A stretch of 64,000 bases of DNA from the NCBI GenBank assembly GCA_963793275.1, contig CAWBZL010000001.1, positions 310,001-374,000 on the forward strand. The letters run 5' to 3'. The stretch is from Marinirhabdus sp963793275 (GTDB lineage Bacteria > Bacteroidota > Bacteroidia > Flavobacteriales > Flavobacteriaceae). Positions 52,102-60,700 of the stretch are shown here, piece after piece. Each line of letters opens with the position of its first letter. The first letter of the stretch is position 1. Below the pieces are notes generated by a model that saw only the letters and a program-made list of their open reading frames with translations, did no database searches and had not been told where the DNA came from. The translations under genes were made by a program, and so were the position numbers.

Positions 52102-52719
52102 ATGAAATATTTTAGTGACACAGCAATCGATTCACTCGAAAAATTATATAGAATCAATCTTATCAATAGCTGCACGGGCTACAAATCTGCCAACCTCATT
52201 GCTACAAAGTCTGAAGACGCTATTGAAAATGTCGCAATTTTCAGCAGTGTCATACATCTGGGAAGTAATCCGCCGCTGTTGGGATTCATTTTACGCCCTA
52301 CTACGATTCCCAGAAACACATATGACAACCTTAAGAAAACAGGATTTTTCACCGTAAATCATGTGCATACAAATAGTATAGCAGCTGCACATCATACAAG
52401 CGCCAAATACGATGGGATTATTTCAGAATTTGACAAAACCCAACTAATTTCAGAATACAAAAAAGATTTCTTTGCGCCTTTTGTAAGTGGTTGTCCGGTG
52501 CAGATTGCCTGCGAATATGTAAATGATTATTTTATTGAAGAAAATGAATGCCTGCTTGTGGTAGGAAAAATTAAACATTTGTTCTGCAACGAAACAATGC
52601 TTCAGGAAGATGGCTTCATTCAATTAGAAAAAGGAAATGTGGTAGCCATAAACGGATTGGATGGTTATGCGTTGCCAAATTTGTTGCAACGTGAAGCGTA
52701 CGCAAGACCGAAAGAGTAA
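52102..52719 (+). CDS. Flavin reductase-like FMN-binding protein
   Basis: A 205-residue split-beta-barrel flavin protein. The blocks SCTGYKSANLIATKSE, NPPLLGFILRPTTIPRNTYD and GFFTVNHVH are typical of flavin-reductase-like domains binding FMN. It heads a rightward group with DUF2256, cryptochrome-DASH and an FeS photolyase (2-bp gap to DUF2256), suggesting it supplies or senses flavin for that group (inference). Confidence 0.87.
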   Translation: MKYFSDTAIDSLEKLYRINLINSCTGYKSANLIATKSEDAIENVAIFSSVIHLGSNPPLLGFILRPTTIPRNTYDNLKKTGFFTVNHVHTNSIAAAHHTSAKYDGIISEFDKTQLISEYKKDFFAPFVSGCPVQIACEYVNDYFIEENECLLVVGKIKHLFCNETMLQEDGFIQLEKGNVVAINGLDGYALPNLLQREAYARPKE

Positions 52720-52721
52720 CT

Positions 52722-52862
52722 ATGGCCCATAAAAAAACTAATCTCCCTACAAAAATCTGTCCTGTTTGTGAACGTCCTTTTGCGTGGCGGAAAAAATGGG
52801 AACGAAGCTGGGATGAAGTGGTGTATTGTAGTGAGCGCTGCCGAAAAAACAAAAACACATGA
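52722..52862 (+). CDS. DUF2256 zinc-ribbon-like protein (46 aa)
   Basis: A 46-residue protein with two cysteine pairs: KICPVCERPFAWRKKWERSW, then YCSERCRKNK. This spacing is the DUF2256 pattern. Genes of this family often sit next to photolyase/cryptochrome genes, as here: it overlaps cry-DASH by 4 bp (ATGA). It is likely a small zinc protein; its activity is unknown. Confidence 0.9.
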   Translation: MAHKKTNLPTKICPVCERPFAWRKKWERSWDEVVYCSERCRKNKNT

Positions 52863-54157
52863 CACAATTAGTATGGTTTAGGAATAACCTTAGAGTAGAA
52901 GACAACAAACCGCTTTCCGAAGCCTTAAAAGCTGAAGGCAATAGTGTAGCTATCTATTGTTTTGACCCCAGACATTATTCTGAAACTGAATTCGGATTTC
53001 CAAAAACAGGTGCATTCCGAGCGAAGTTTTTAATTGAAACTATTATAAATCTGGAAGAAAATCTTTCGGATTTAGGCATCCCCTTACTTGTTTTTCAGGA
53101 GAAGCCGGAAGTAATTTTTCCTGAAGTAATGTCAAAACTAGACGTAAAATCCATCTATTCACAAAAAGAATGGACAAGCGAGGAGGTTTCGGTAACCAAT
53201 GCATTAAAAAATAACATTCCAAAAAATATTTCCTGGTTGGAGTATTACGATCAGTTTTTATTTCATCCGGAAGCTATTCCTTATGACGATTTCAATAAAA
53301 TTCCTAAAGTGTTTACTGAATTTCGAAAAAAATGTGAAAAATATGCGCAAGTTCATATACCAATTGACTTTCCAAAAAAGCAAACCAGTGCTATTTCAGC
53401 TGAAAAGTTAGCAGGTTTTAAGAGCGCTATTCCCTCACTTGCGGCATTAGGTTTAAAAGCAAAAGAAACAGATTCGCGTACTGCTTTTCCTTTTAAAGGA
53501 GGTGAAACGGCGGGAACAGAAAGAATACAGCAGTACATCTGGGACACACAAAATATAGCGACCTACAAGCAAACCCGAAATGGATTAATTGGCACTGAGT
53601 ACAGTTCGAAATTTTCGGCTTGGTTAGCCAATGGAAGCATTTCACCCGCAATGATCCATCGGGAAGTAAAGAAATTTGAAAAGGAAGTGAAGAAAAATCA
53701 GGATACCTACTGGATGATCTTTGAACTTATCTGGAGAGATTTCTTCAAGTTTGTCTCATTGAAACACGGTGACAAGCTTTTTACCCTTGGTGGCATTCTT
53801 GAAAAAAATTACGATTGGAAGGCTTCCGAAGAAAAGAAAGCAAAATGGATTGAAGGCGAAACAAAATACCCTTTCGTGAATGCAAATATGAAGGAAATAG
53901 CCAAAACAGGATGGATGAGCAATCGTGGCAGACAAAATGTAGCCAGCTTTTGGGCGAAAGAATTACAACAGGATTGGCGCATTGGAGCCAGTTATTTTGA
54001 AAGCCAGTTGCTGGATTATGATGTACACAGCAATTGGGGAAACTGGCAATATGTTTCGGGTGTTGGGAACGATCCGCGTGACCGGAAATTTAATATAGAA
54101 AGACAAGCTGAAAGTTATGATCCGGATGGTGCGTATGTTTCGCTTTGGTTGGCATGA
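52859..54157 (+). CDS. Cryptochrome DASH family photolyase
   Basis: A 432-residue FAD-dependent blue-light protein. The N-terminal alpha/beta domain starts TQLVWFRNNLRVEDNKPLSE. The FAD-binding helical domain has YSSKFSAWLANGSISP, ELIWRDFFKFVSLKHG, GWMSNRGRQNVASFWAKEL and DWRIGASYFESQL. The order and RGRQN-type block fit the DASH class, which repairs pyrimidine dimers in single-stranded DNA. ATG overlaps DUF2256 (ATGA). Confidence 0.94.
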   Translation: MTQLVWFRNNLRVEDNKPLSEALKAEGNSVAIYCFDPRHYSETEFGFPKTGAFRAKFLIETIINLEENLSDLGIPLLVFQEKPEVIFPEVMSKLDVKSIYSQKEWTSEEVSVTNALKNNIPKNISWLEYYDQFLFHPEAIPYDDFNKIPKVFTEFRKKCEKYAQVHIPIDFPKKQTSAISAEKLAGFKSAIPSLAALGLKAKETDSRTAFPFKGGETAGTERIQQYIWDTQNIATYKQTRNGLIGTEYSSKFSAWLANGSISPAMIHREVKKFEKEVKKNQDTYWMIFELIWRDFFKFVSLKHGDKLFTLGGILEKNYDWKASEEKKAKWIEGETKYPFVNANMKEIAKTGWMSNRGRQNVASFWAKELQQDWRIGASYFESQLLDYDVHSNWGNWQYVSGVGNDPRDRKFNIERQAESYDPDGAYVSLWLA

Positions 54158-54290
54158 GTGGTCTTTCGATACAACTTTTAATGCTTCAAAAATAAAAATC
54201 ACTCAGAAAACCAGACATACCTAAAAAATTCAAAAAAATAATTGATTTCAAAATTCAGTTCCGATTTCAGTTTTAATTTCGATTTCAACC

Positions 54291-55826
54291 ATGAAAACTC
54301 TTAGACTTATCCTTGGCGACCAATTAAATTATAAGCATTCCTGGTATGACGACCCCAACGAAGAGATCCTTTATTTTATTGCTGAAATGCGTCAGGAAAC
54401 AGATTATACCACACACCATATTCAAAAAGTAGTGGCGTTTTTTGAAGCGATGGAAACTTTTGCTGCTTGGTTACAGGAAAGAGGGCACGAGGTTCTTCAT
54501 TATAGTTTAGCTCATAAAGACAACCAACAAGACCTTTCAAAAAATCTAACTTTTTTGATTGAGAAGCACGACATTAAAAAATTTGAATACCAACTTCCGG
54601 ACGAATACAGGTTGGATAGTCAACTAAAAGAGTTTTGCGAAGACACCTCCATAGACACCGAAGCATTTAGCACAGAACATTTTCTCACCTCAAGAACAGA
54701 TCTTGAAAAATTTTACGAAGGCAAAAAAGAAATGACTATGGAATACTTCTACCGCGATATGCGTAAGAAGTACGAGCTTATGATGGTGAACGAAAAAGAC
54801 CCTGAAGGTGGCAAATGGAATTTTGATAAAAGTAACCGCAACAAATGGAAAGGAGCGCCCAAAATTCCTCACGAACGTGGCTTTAGAAAAGATGTTTCGG
54901 CCACACTAGAACGTATAAAAAACGCTGGGATTTCAACTATTGGAGAAATTGACAGAACTAATTTTAACTGGCCGGTTTCTAGAGAGGATTGTCTGTCCGT
55001 ATTAAATTATTTTTGTAAAAATTTGTTAGTTCATTTTGGAGACTATCAGGATGCTATGCACACAGAACAGGTTTATTTATTTCATTCCCGGCTTTCTTTT
55101 GCCATGAATAGTAAGCTTTTGCATCCCAGGGAAGTGGTAGATTCGGTGATTGGGTATTGGCATTCTCACAAAGAAGAAATTCATATTTCACAAGTGGAGG
55201 GCTTTGTACGACAAATAATAGGCTGGCGGGAATATATGCGGGGTATATACTGGAAAGAAATGCCCAACTATAAAAAACTTAACAAACTAAAGAACCAAAA
55301 TAAACTCCCCTATTTTTACTGGACAGCCAATACGAAAATGAATTGCCTCCACCACGCCATAAAACAGAGTCTGGATCACGCATACGCACATCATATACAA
55401 CGGCTCATGATCACAGGAAATTTTGCCCTGCTTACTCAATGCCATCCGGACGAGGTAGATACTTGGTATTTAGGTATTTATATTGACGCAATTGAATGGG
55501 TAGAAATTACCAATACCCGCGGGATGTCACAATTTGCAGATGGAGGCATTGTGGCGACAAAACCATACGTTTCCAGCGGAAGCTACATTAACAAAATGAG
55601 CAATTACTGTAAAGACTGTCATTATAAAGTTTCGAAAAAAACCGAAGAAGACGCTTGTCCGTTCAACAGTTTATACTGGAATTTTTTAGACGATAAAAAA
55701 GCATATTTTAAAGACAATCATCGTATGAATATGATGATGAGTTTATTGGAAAAAATGCCGGCTGAAAAACTTTCGGGATTGAAGGAACGAGCAGCAAAAA
55801 TTATTGAAAACCCCGATGCCTTTTAA
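54291..55826 (+). CDS. FeS-type bacterial photolyase/cryptochrome (PhrB-like)
   Basis: A 511-residue protein starting TLRLILGDQLNYKHSW, the hallmark of FeS-BCP photolyase-related proteins. Four cysteines for a [4Fe-4S] cluster are C352, C440, C443 and C456, the same spacing as in Agrobacterium PhrB, which repairs (6-4) photoproducts. QIIGWREYMRGIYW and ADGGIVATKPYVSSG are typical. It lies 133 bp after cry-DASH, so two different light-repair proteins are adjacent. Whether it repairs DNA or signals is not shown. Confidence 0.94.
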   Translation: MKTLRLILGDQLNYKHSWYDDPNEEILYFIAEMRQETDYTTHHIQKVVAFFEAMETFAAWLQERGHEVLHYSLAHKDNQQDLSKNLTFLIEKHDIKKFEYQLPDEYRLDSQLKEFCEDTSIDTEAFSTEHFLTSRTDLEKFYEGKKEMTMEYFYRDMRKKYELMMVNEKDPEGGKWNFDKSNRNKWKGAPKIPHERGFRKDVSATLERIKNAGISTIGEIDRTNFNWPVSREDCLSVLNYFCKNLLVHFGDYQDAMHTEQVYLFHSRLSFAMNSKLLHPREVVDSVIGYWHSHKEEIHISQVEGFVRQIIGWREYMRGIYWKEMPNYKKLNKLKNQNKLPYFYWTANTKMNCLHHAIKQSLDHAYAHHIQRLMITGNFALLTQCHPDEVDTWYLGIYIDAIEWVEITNTRGMSQFADGGIVATKPYVSSGSYINKMSNYCKDCHYKVSKKTEEDACPFNSLYWNFLDDKKAYFKDNHRMNMMMSLLEKMPAEKLSGLKERAAKIIENPDAF

Positions 55827-56067
55827 TTGGGGGCTTTTTAACAGAGAGGGTTAAACCGTCGTTAAATATCGTACAGCTAAGATGTTTTAAATGTAATTTT
55901 AATCTAATGAATTTACGATTTTTATGGACTTGGATTTGCACAGGTTGAAGATAGCTAATCAAAATCATCTAGATACTTGTTATCATATGCGACTCTCATC
56001 TGTTACCCACAGAACTTAATCCATAGTAAAAAATAAGTACATTTAACGAACAATTAAAACCAACATT

Positions 56068-56196
56068 ATGAAAAAAGTTTGCACATTCTTATTAGCAGCA
56101 GGATTATTAACTGCAACAGCATCGTCATTTACAAGCTGTAGAGAAAAATCTACAGTAGAAAAAATTGCGGATGATGTGGAAGATGCAGTAGATTAG
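56068..56196 (+). CDS. Very small predicted lipoprotein (42 aa)
   Basis: A 42-residue ORF (ATG) with a signal peptide (MKKVCTFLLAAGLLTATASS) and a lipobox-like FTSC (C24), then an 18-residue acidic tail (STVEKIADDVEDAVD). A strong terminator 15 bp after the stop supports a transcribed unit. The tail is amphipathic, so it may be a membrane-attached peptide. Family not recognised. Confidence 0.6.
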   Translation: MKKVCTFLLAAGLLTATASSFTSCREKSTVEKIADDVEDAVD

Positions 56197-56210
56197 TACT
56201 ACGCTGCAAT

Positions 56211-56251
56211 AAAAAAGACCTTTTGGACTCGTTCCAAAAGGTCTTTTTTTT
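56211..56251. terminator. Bidirectional terminator
   Basis: A 17-bp perfect inverted repeat (56211-56227 with 56233-56249) with a 5-nt loop. Its arms carry A- and T-runs so it can stop transcription from both sides, between the small lipoprotein and the convergent CDGSH gene. Confidence 0.9.
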
Positions 56252-56275
56252 GATCTTTAAAGTAGCTTATAAAAA

Positions 56276-56443
56276 TTATTCAGCTTTGTGTCTTCCGTCG
56301 CAAAAAGGGAAGTTTTCACTTTTACCACAACGACAATAAGAAGCACGCGTTTCCTTTATAATTTCACTACCGTCCTCCATTGTTACTGTGTGTTCTCCAA
56401 TAACAAGCAGCGGTCCTTTTCCTATTAAATTTACTTTTGTCAT
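56276..56443 (-). CDS. CDGSH iron-sulfur domain protein (55 aa)
   Basis: A 55-residue protein with one CDGSH domain: C37-R-C39-G-K-S42, P46, C48-D-G-R-H52, the three-Cys one-His [2Fe-2S] ligand set of mitoNEET-type proteins. I chose ATG 56443 (MTKVNLIGKG) over a TTG five codons earlier. Probably a cytoplasmic electron or cluster carrier; partners unknown. Confidence 0.92.
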   Translation of the reverse strand: MTKVNLIGKGPLLVIGEHTVTMEDGSEIIKETRASYCRCGKSENFPFCDGRHKAE

Positions 56444-56563
56444 AGCTTTTGTCCGCAACAGCGGTTACAGATTAGTGCCTGTGATGGCGTGCATATTCAT
56501 TTTATTTAGGTAAATATATTCATATCGGATAGCAAATTCTTATTTTTACGTAAAATATTTTAA

Positions 56564-57250
56564 ATGAAACTACCAATTATTACGGGGATAGCGATGTTCT
56601 TACTTGTCGCTTGTCAGGATAAAAAGAAAGATGTTTCCGAGAAACCATCAGAAGAAATCCAGGAAAAAGAACTTTCGGTTGCTGAAGCTATCGCCGAAAA
56701 GCACGGATTGGAAAATTGGCAGGATGTTTCAGAAATAAATTTCACTTTTAACGTGGACAGAGCAGGAAATCATTCTGAACGTTCCTGGACCTGGAAACCA
56801 AAGTCGGATGACGTTACCATGCGTACCGAAAAAGACACCATTTCCTATAACCGAAATAGTCTTGACAGCGTTGTTACAAAGTACGACGCTGCCTTTATAA
56901 ACGACAAATTCTGGCTTCTGGCACCCTATAATTTAGCGTGGGATACGGGCACCAGCTTTTCTGAACCTACGAAGGAGGTTGCTCCAATTTCGGGGAAATC
57001 GCTCAACAAAATCACAACAACGTACGGGAGCGAAGGAGGTTATACTCCTGGTGATGCCTATGACTTTTTCTATAATGACAACCTTGAAATTAAAGAATGG
57101 ATCTTTAGAAAAGGGAATAGTGAAAAACCATCTATGGTAACTACCTGGGAAGATTTCAAAAGCTTTAACGGATTGCAAATTGCTCAAATGCACCAGGACA
57201 GTACTGGTGCTTTTAAATTGTATTTCACTAATATTTCAGTAAAAAAATAA
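56564..57250 (+). CDS. DUF6503-type lipoprotein
   Basis: A 228-residue lipoprotein: signal MKLPIITGIAMFLLVAC (C17), an acidic Lys-rich linker, then a beta-rich domain with AEKHGLENWQDVSEINFTFN, WTWKPKSD, and WEDFKSFNGLQIAQ, resembling the Bacteroidetes DUF6503 group (recollection). Likely outer-membrane anchored, role unknown. Its stop overlaps the kynU start (TAATG), so it is co-transcribed with tryptophan catabolism genes. Confidence 0.75.
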   Translation: MKLPIITGIAMFLLVACQDKKKDVSEKPSEEIQEKELSVAEAIAEKHGLENWQDVSEINFTFNVDRAGNHSERSWTWKPKSDDVTMRTEKDTISYNRNSLDSVVTKYDAAFINDKFWLLAPYNLAWDTGTSFSEPTKEVAPISGKSLNKITTTYGSEGGYTPGDAYDFFYNDNLEIKEWIFRKGNSEKPSMVTTWEDFKSFNGLQIAQMHQDSTGAFKLYFTNISVKK

Positions 57251-58518
57251 TGAAGAACACACTAGAATACGCTCAGCAATGCGATGCTCAGGATTCTTTA
57301 TCTCATTTTAGAGATCAGTTTATTTTGCCATCAGATAAAGATGGAAATCCACTTATTTATCTCTGCGGAAATTCTCTGGGTCTACAACCCAGGTTAACAC
57401 GGGAATATCTACAACAAGAACTGAACGATTGGGGAAAACACGGTGTTGAAGGCCATACCGACGCGCAAAATCCGTGGCTTCCCTATCACGAATTTCTGAC
57501 CAAAACTATGGCGGAAATTGTTGGTGCCAAGCCCAATGAAGTCGTGATAATGAATACACTCACGACCAACCTTCATTTAATGATGGTGAGTTTTTACCAG
57601 CCTACTAAGACTAAATATAAAATTGTAGTAGAAAGCGATGCCTTCCCAAGCGATAAATACGCTATGGAAAGTCAGTTAAAATTTCATGGATACGATACTA
57701 AAGAGGGGTTAATACTTTGGAAACCCCGTGAAGGTGAAGAGTTATGCCGTTTTGAAGACCTTGAAAAAATAATGAACGAGCAGGGAGATGAAATTGCATT
57801 GTTAATGATTGGCAGCACCAATTATTACACAGGACAACATTTTCCGCTTAAAAAAATAACCCAATTAGGTCATAAACACGGCTGTAAGGTTGGTTTTGAT
57901 CTGGCACACGGTGCTGGGAATATTCAGCCAAATTTACACAAAACCGGAGCAGATTTTGCCGTATGGTGTAGTTATAAATACCTGAACAGCGGTCCAGGAA
58001 GTCTGGGCGGTTGTTTTGTGCACGAGCGCCACGCAAAAGACGATGCTCTCAACCGATTTGCAGGATGGTGGGGACATAATAAAGCAACCCGTTTTAATAT
58101 GCGTCACGAGTTTGATCCACTGGAAGGTGCCGAAGGCTGGCAATTAAGCAATCCACCTATTTTAAGTATGGCGGCCATTAGAGCAAGCCTGGATGTTTTT
58201 GCTGAAGCAGGATTTGAGAACCTTCGTCATAAATCTGAAAAACTAACGGGCTATTTAGAATTCCTATTGGACGAATTAGATAACGAAAGCATCAACATTA
58301 TCACCCCAAGAAATAAAGAGGAACGTGGTTGCCAATTAAGCATTCAGGTAAAAAGTGCAAATAAAGAACTGCACACAAAATTAACCGAAGCAGGCGTCAT
58401 AAGCGATTGGCGTGAGCCCGATGTAATAAGAGTTGCTCCCGCCCCATTATACACGAGTTTTGAAGACGTATGGAAGTTTGTGGAGCGGTTAAAAGGTTTG
58501 CTTAGATACAATTTTTAA
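57250..58518 (+). CDS. kynU: Kynureninase
   Basis: A 422-residue PLP enzyme cleaving kynurenine or 3-hydroxykynurenine to anthranilate or 3-hydroxyanthranilate plus alanine. It has YLCGNSLGLQPR, the MNTLTTNLHLMM cofactor block, FDLAHGAGNI with the PLP Asp, and the Schiff-base lysine in CSYKYLNSGPGS, followed by GWWGH. Full length. The start overlaps the upstream lipoprotein stop by one base; kmo follows after 180 bp. Confidence 0.96.
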   Translation: MKNTLEYAQQCDAQDSLSHFRDQFILPSDKDGNPLIYLCGNSLGLQPRLTREYLQQELNDWGKHGVEGHTDAQNPWLPYHEFLTKTMAEIVGAKPNEVVIMNTLTTNLHLMMVSFYQPTKTKYKIVVESDAFPSDKYAMESQLKFHGYDTKEGLILWKPREGEELCRFEDLEKIMNEQGDEIALLMIGSTNYYTGQHFPLKKITQLGHKHGCKVGFDLAHGAGNIQPNLHKTGADFAVWCSYKYLNSGPGSLGGCFVHERHAKDDALNRFAGWWGHNKATRFNMRHEFDPLEGAEGWQLSNPPILSMAAIRASLDVFAEAGFENLRHKSEKLTGYLEFLLDELDNESINIITPRNKEERGCQLSIQVKSANKELHTKLTEAGVISDWREPDVIRVAPAPLYTSFEDVWKFVERLKGLLRYNF

Positions 58519-58698
58519 TAGAACGTACCGCTCCATTAAAATCACTCAGCAACTTTTGATTGTGCTTTTTTCTAACATAATAACTGTTATAAAATAGTCA
58601 CAGTTTGTTCCTTTCCCTATTTTCAAGGAAAAGTGGTGTTAAAGTCGCGCAGCAGCTTCAAAATAAGAAGGGGTAACCTTTCCCAATTTTAAATAAAT

Positions 58699-60093
58699 AT
58701 GACAAAAAACAAAAACATACTCATAATCGGTGCAGGACTCTGCGGAAGTTTACTTGCATTGCGAATGGCACAGCGTGGCTACTCTGTAAAACTAATTGAA
58801 AAGCGTCCGGATCTTCGGTCGCAGCATCAGGATGCGGGCCGTTCTATAAACCTTGCGTTAAGCGATCGGGGGTTAAAAGGACTTCGGTTAGCTGGCGTGG
58901 AGGAAAAAGCAAAAGAATTATGTATCCCAATGCTGGGACGGATGATCCACGATAGAGAAGGAAATACTTTTTTAAGCAAGTATAGCGGTAGAGAAAACGA
59001 ATATATTAATTCTATTTCGCGCCCGGGTCTAAATATGTTGCTTCTGGATGAGGCCGAAAAAATGCCAAATGTTGAAATTATTTTCAATAAGGGCTGCAAA
59101 ACGGTGGATCTGGAGAACGCTTCGGCAACTTTTAACGATTATACTACAAACGAAGAAGTTACGTATAGTGGCGACATCATTTTAGGAACCGATGGTGCGG
59201 GCTCTGTGGTACGAAAAAATATGTTTAACCATAAGAAATTTCTTTTTAGTTTTTCTCAGGATTGGCTTACACATGGCTATAAAGAAATTACCATTCCCGC
59301 TGCCGAAGATGGTGGTTACAGAACCGAAAAGGGCGCCTTACACATCTGGCCACGAGGGGAAGATATGCTCATTGCCTTACCAAATCTGGACGGTAGTTTT
59401 ACTGTAACGCTATTCCTACCCTACTCCAACAGCGATTATTGTTTCGACAATCTTACGACGCCAGAAATGGTAAATGAATATTTCAGTAAAGAATATCCGG
59501 ATGCCGTGGCGTTAATGCCTAATTTGATCGAAGAATATTTCAGCAATCCAACCGGGCCATTAGGAACTATTAAATGTTCTCCCTGGAATAGCTACGGAAA
59601 AACCCTGTTACTGGGAGACGCCGCGCACGCCATTGTACCTTTTTACGGGCAGGGAATGAATGCCAGTTTTGAGGACGTAGTGGTTTTTGATGAAATTTTA
59701 GATGAATTTGAGGGAGATTGGCAAAAAGTATTTTATGAATATGAAAAAGCCAGAAAGAAAGATACCGATGCCATAGCAAATTTGGCTGTGGATAATTTTC
59801 ACGAAATGAAAGAGCATACAGCAAGCCCGTTGTTTCAGCAAAAAAGAAAGCTGGAGACCGCCTTTGAAGCAGAATTTCCACAGGAATATTATAGCAAATA
59901 TTCATTGGTTACCTTTAACGAAGCTATCACCTATTCTGAAGCCTTAAAAAAAGGTCGCGCACAGGATAAAGCTATTCTGAATTTAATAGCAGATGGTAAG
60001 ATTACTGAAACCATGAGCCTGCGTGACAAACTAGAACTGGTAAAAACCCAAACCGAAGCTATTATGCACGACGATGCAATAGCATTTAGCTAA
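58699..60093 (+). CDS. kmo: Kynurenine 3-monooxygenase (FAD)
   Basis: A 464-residue flavoprotein that hydroxylates kynurenine. It has the FAD-binding GAGLCG (11-16) with LIEKRPDLR, the substrate region QDAGRSINLALSDRG, and the FAD ribityl block LLGDAAHAIVPFYGQGMN. C-terminal membrane anchors seen in eukaryotic KMO are not obvious. With kynU upstream and RidA downstream it fits the route to 3-hydroxyanthranilate. A generic FAD monooxygenase is the less likely alternative. Confidence 0.94.
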   Translation: MTKNKNILIIGAGLCGSLLALRMAQRGYSVKLIEKRPDLRSQHQDAGRSINLALSDRGLKGLRLAGVEEKAKELCIPMLGRMIHDREGNTFLSKYSGRENEYINSISRPGLNMLLLDEAEKMPNVEIIFNKGCKTVDLENASATFNDYTTNEEVTYSGDIILGTDGAGSVVRKNMFNHKKFLFSFSQDWLTHGYKEITIPAAEDGGYRTEKGALHIWPRGEDMLIALPNLDGSFTVTLFLPYSNSDYCFDNLTTPEMVNEYFSKEYPDAVALMPNLIEEYFSNPTGPLGTIKCSPWNSYGKTLLLGDAAHAIVPFYGQGMNASFEDVVVFDEILDEFEGDWQKVFYEYEKARKKDTDAIANLAVDNFHEMKEHTASPLFQQKRKLETAFEAEFPQEYYSKYSLVTFNEAITYSEALKKGRAQDKAILNLIADGKITETMSLRDKLELVKTQTEAIMHDDAIAFS

Positions 60094-60123
60094 TACTTCG
60101 ATAAAACATAACAATGTCCCCTT

Positions 60124-60184
60124 GAGCGCAGTCGAGAGGTTCATTAAAATTGAGATAACTTAAATACAGGTCTCGACTGCGCTC
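60124..60184. repeat. Inverted repeat GAGCGCAGTCGAGA (REP-like)
   Basis: GAGCGCAGTCGAGA at 60124-60137 and its exact complement at 60171-60184, 33 nt apart, between kmo and the RidA gene. Similar CGCAGTCGAG elements are scattered between genes in many Flavobacteriia (recollection), probably as a dispersed palindromic repeat. It could form a hairpin in mRNA; it has no T-tract. Confidence 0.8.
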
Positions 60185-60198
60185 GACCCGACAGAGTT

Positions 60199-60621
60199 AT
60201 GACAACAAAAAGTAAATTAGTAGAAGGAAAAGCCACGCCGAGAGGTGCGTATCCCCACATTAAACGAGCAGGTGATTTTTTATTTGTGAGTGGAACGAGT
60301 TCGCGATTGCCGGACAACACAATTGCCGGTGCCAATAAAATTGATGACATGGGAACTATTTTCCTGGACATTGAAGAACAAACCAGAGCTGTTTTAAACA
60401 ATATTAAAGACGTGCTGGCTACGGAAAATGCAACCATGGAAGATGTGGTTGACGTGTCAACTTTTTTAGTAAATATGAACGATTTTGGAGGGTACAATCA
60501 GGTATATGGTGAATTTTTTAGCAAAGAAACCGGACCTGCCAGAACAACCGTTGCGGTACATCAATTACCGCACCCGCATTTGGTTATTGAAATTAAAGTA
60601 ACAGCGTACAAGCCGCTCTAA
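60199..60621 (+). CDS. RidA-family protein, probable 2-aminomuconate deaminase
   Basis: A 140-residue trimeric RidA/YjgF fold protein. It has the ARTTVAVHQLPHPHLVIEIKV block with the ligand-binding Arg and C-terminal Glu, and FVSGTSSRLPDNTIAG. General RidA proteins deaminate reactive enamines. In this cluster, beside kynurenine genes and an aminomuconate-type aldehyde dehydrogenase, 2-aminomuconate deaminase is the likely role (context inference). Confidence 0.82.
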   Translation: MTTKSKLVEGKATPRGAYPHIKRAGDFLFVSGTSSRLPDNTIAGANKIDDMGTIFLDIEEQTRAVLNNIKDVLATENATMEDVVDVSTFLVNMNDFGGYNQVYGEFFSKETGPARTTVAVHQLPHPHLVIEIKVTAYKPL

Positions 60622-60659
60622 AGTTAAAGTTGAAGTTGAAGTTGAAGTTGAAGTTGAAG
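60621..60659 (+). repeat. AAGTTG hexanucleotide microsatellite
   Basis: One AAGTTA followed by five perfect AAGTTG units (60627-60656) and AAGA, starting within the RidA stop codon and ending 42 bp before the hydrolase ATG. In-frame length changes would alter only the intergenic spacing. Confidence 0.9.
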
Positions 60660-60700
60660 ATAAAACAACGCTTCTAAGCTGTCGGATTTAAAAAATTTGA

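Noticed and set aside
52722..52862. Minus-strand ORFs across DUF2256
   Set aside because: Antisense shadows; the plus-strand Cys-pair protein fits a known family and overlaps cry-DASH in the usual ATGA way.
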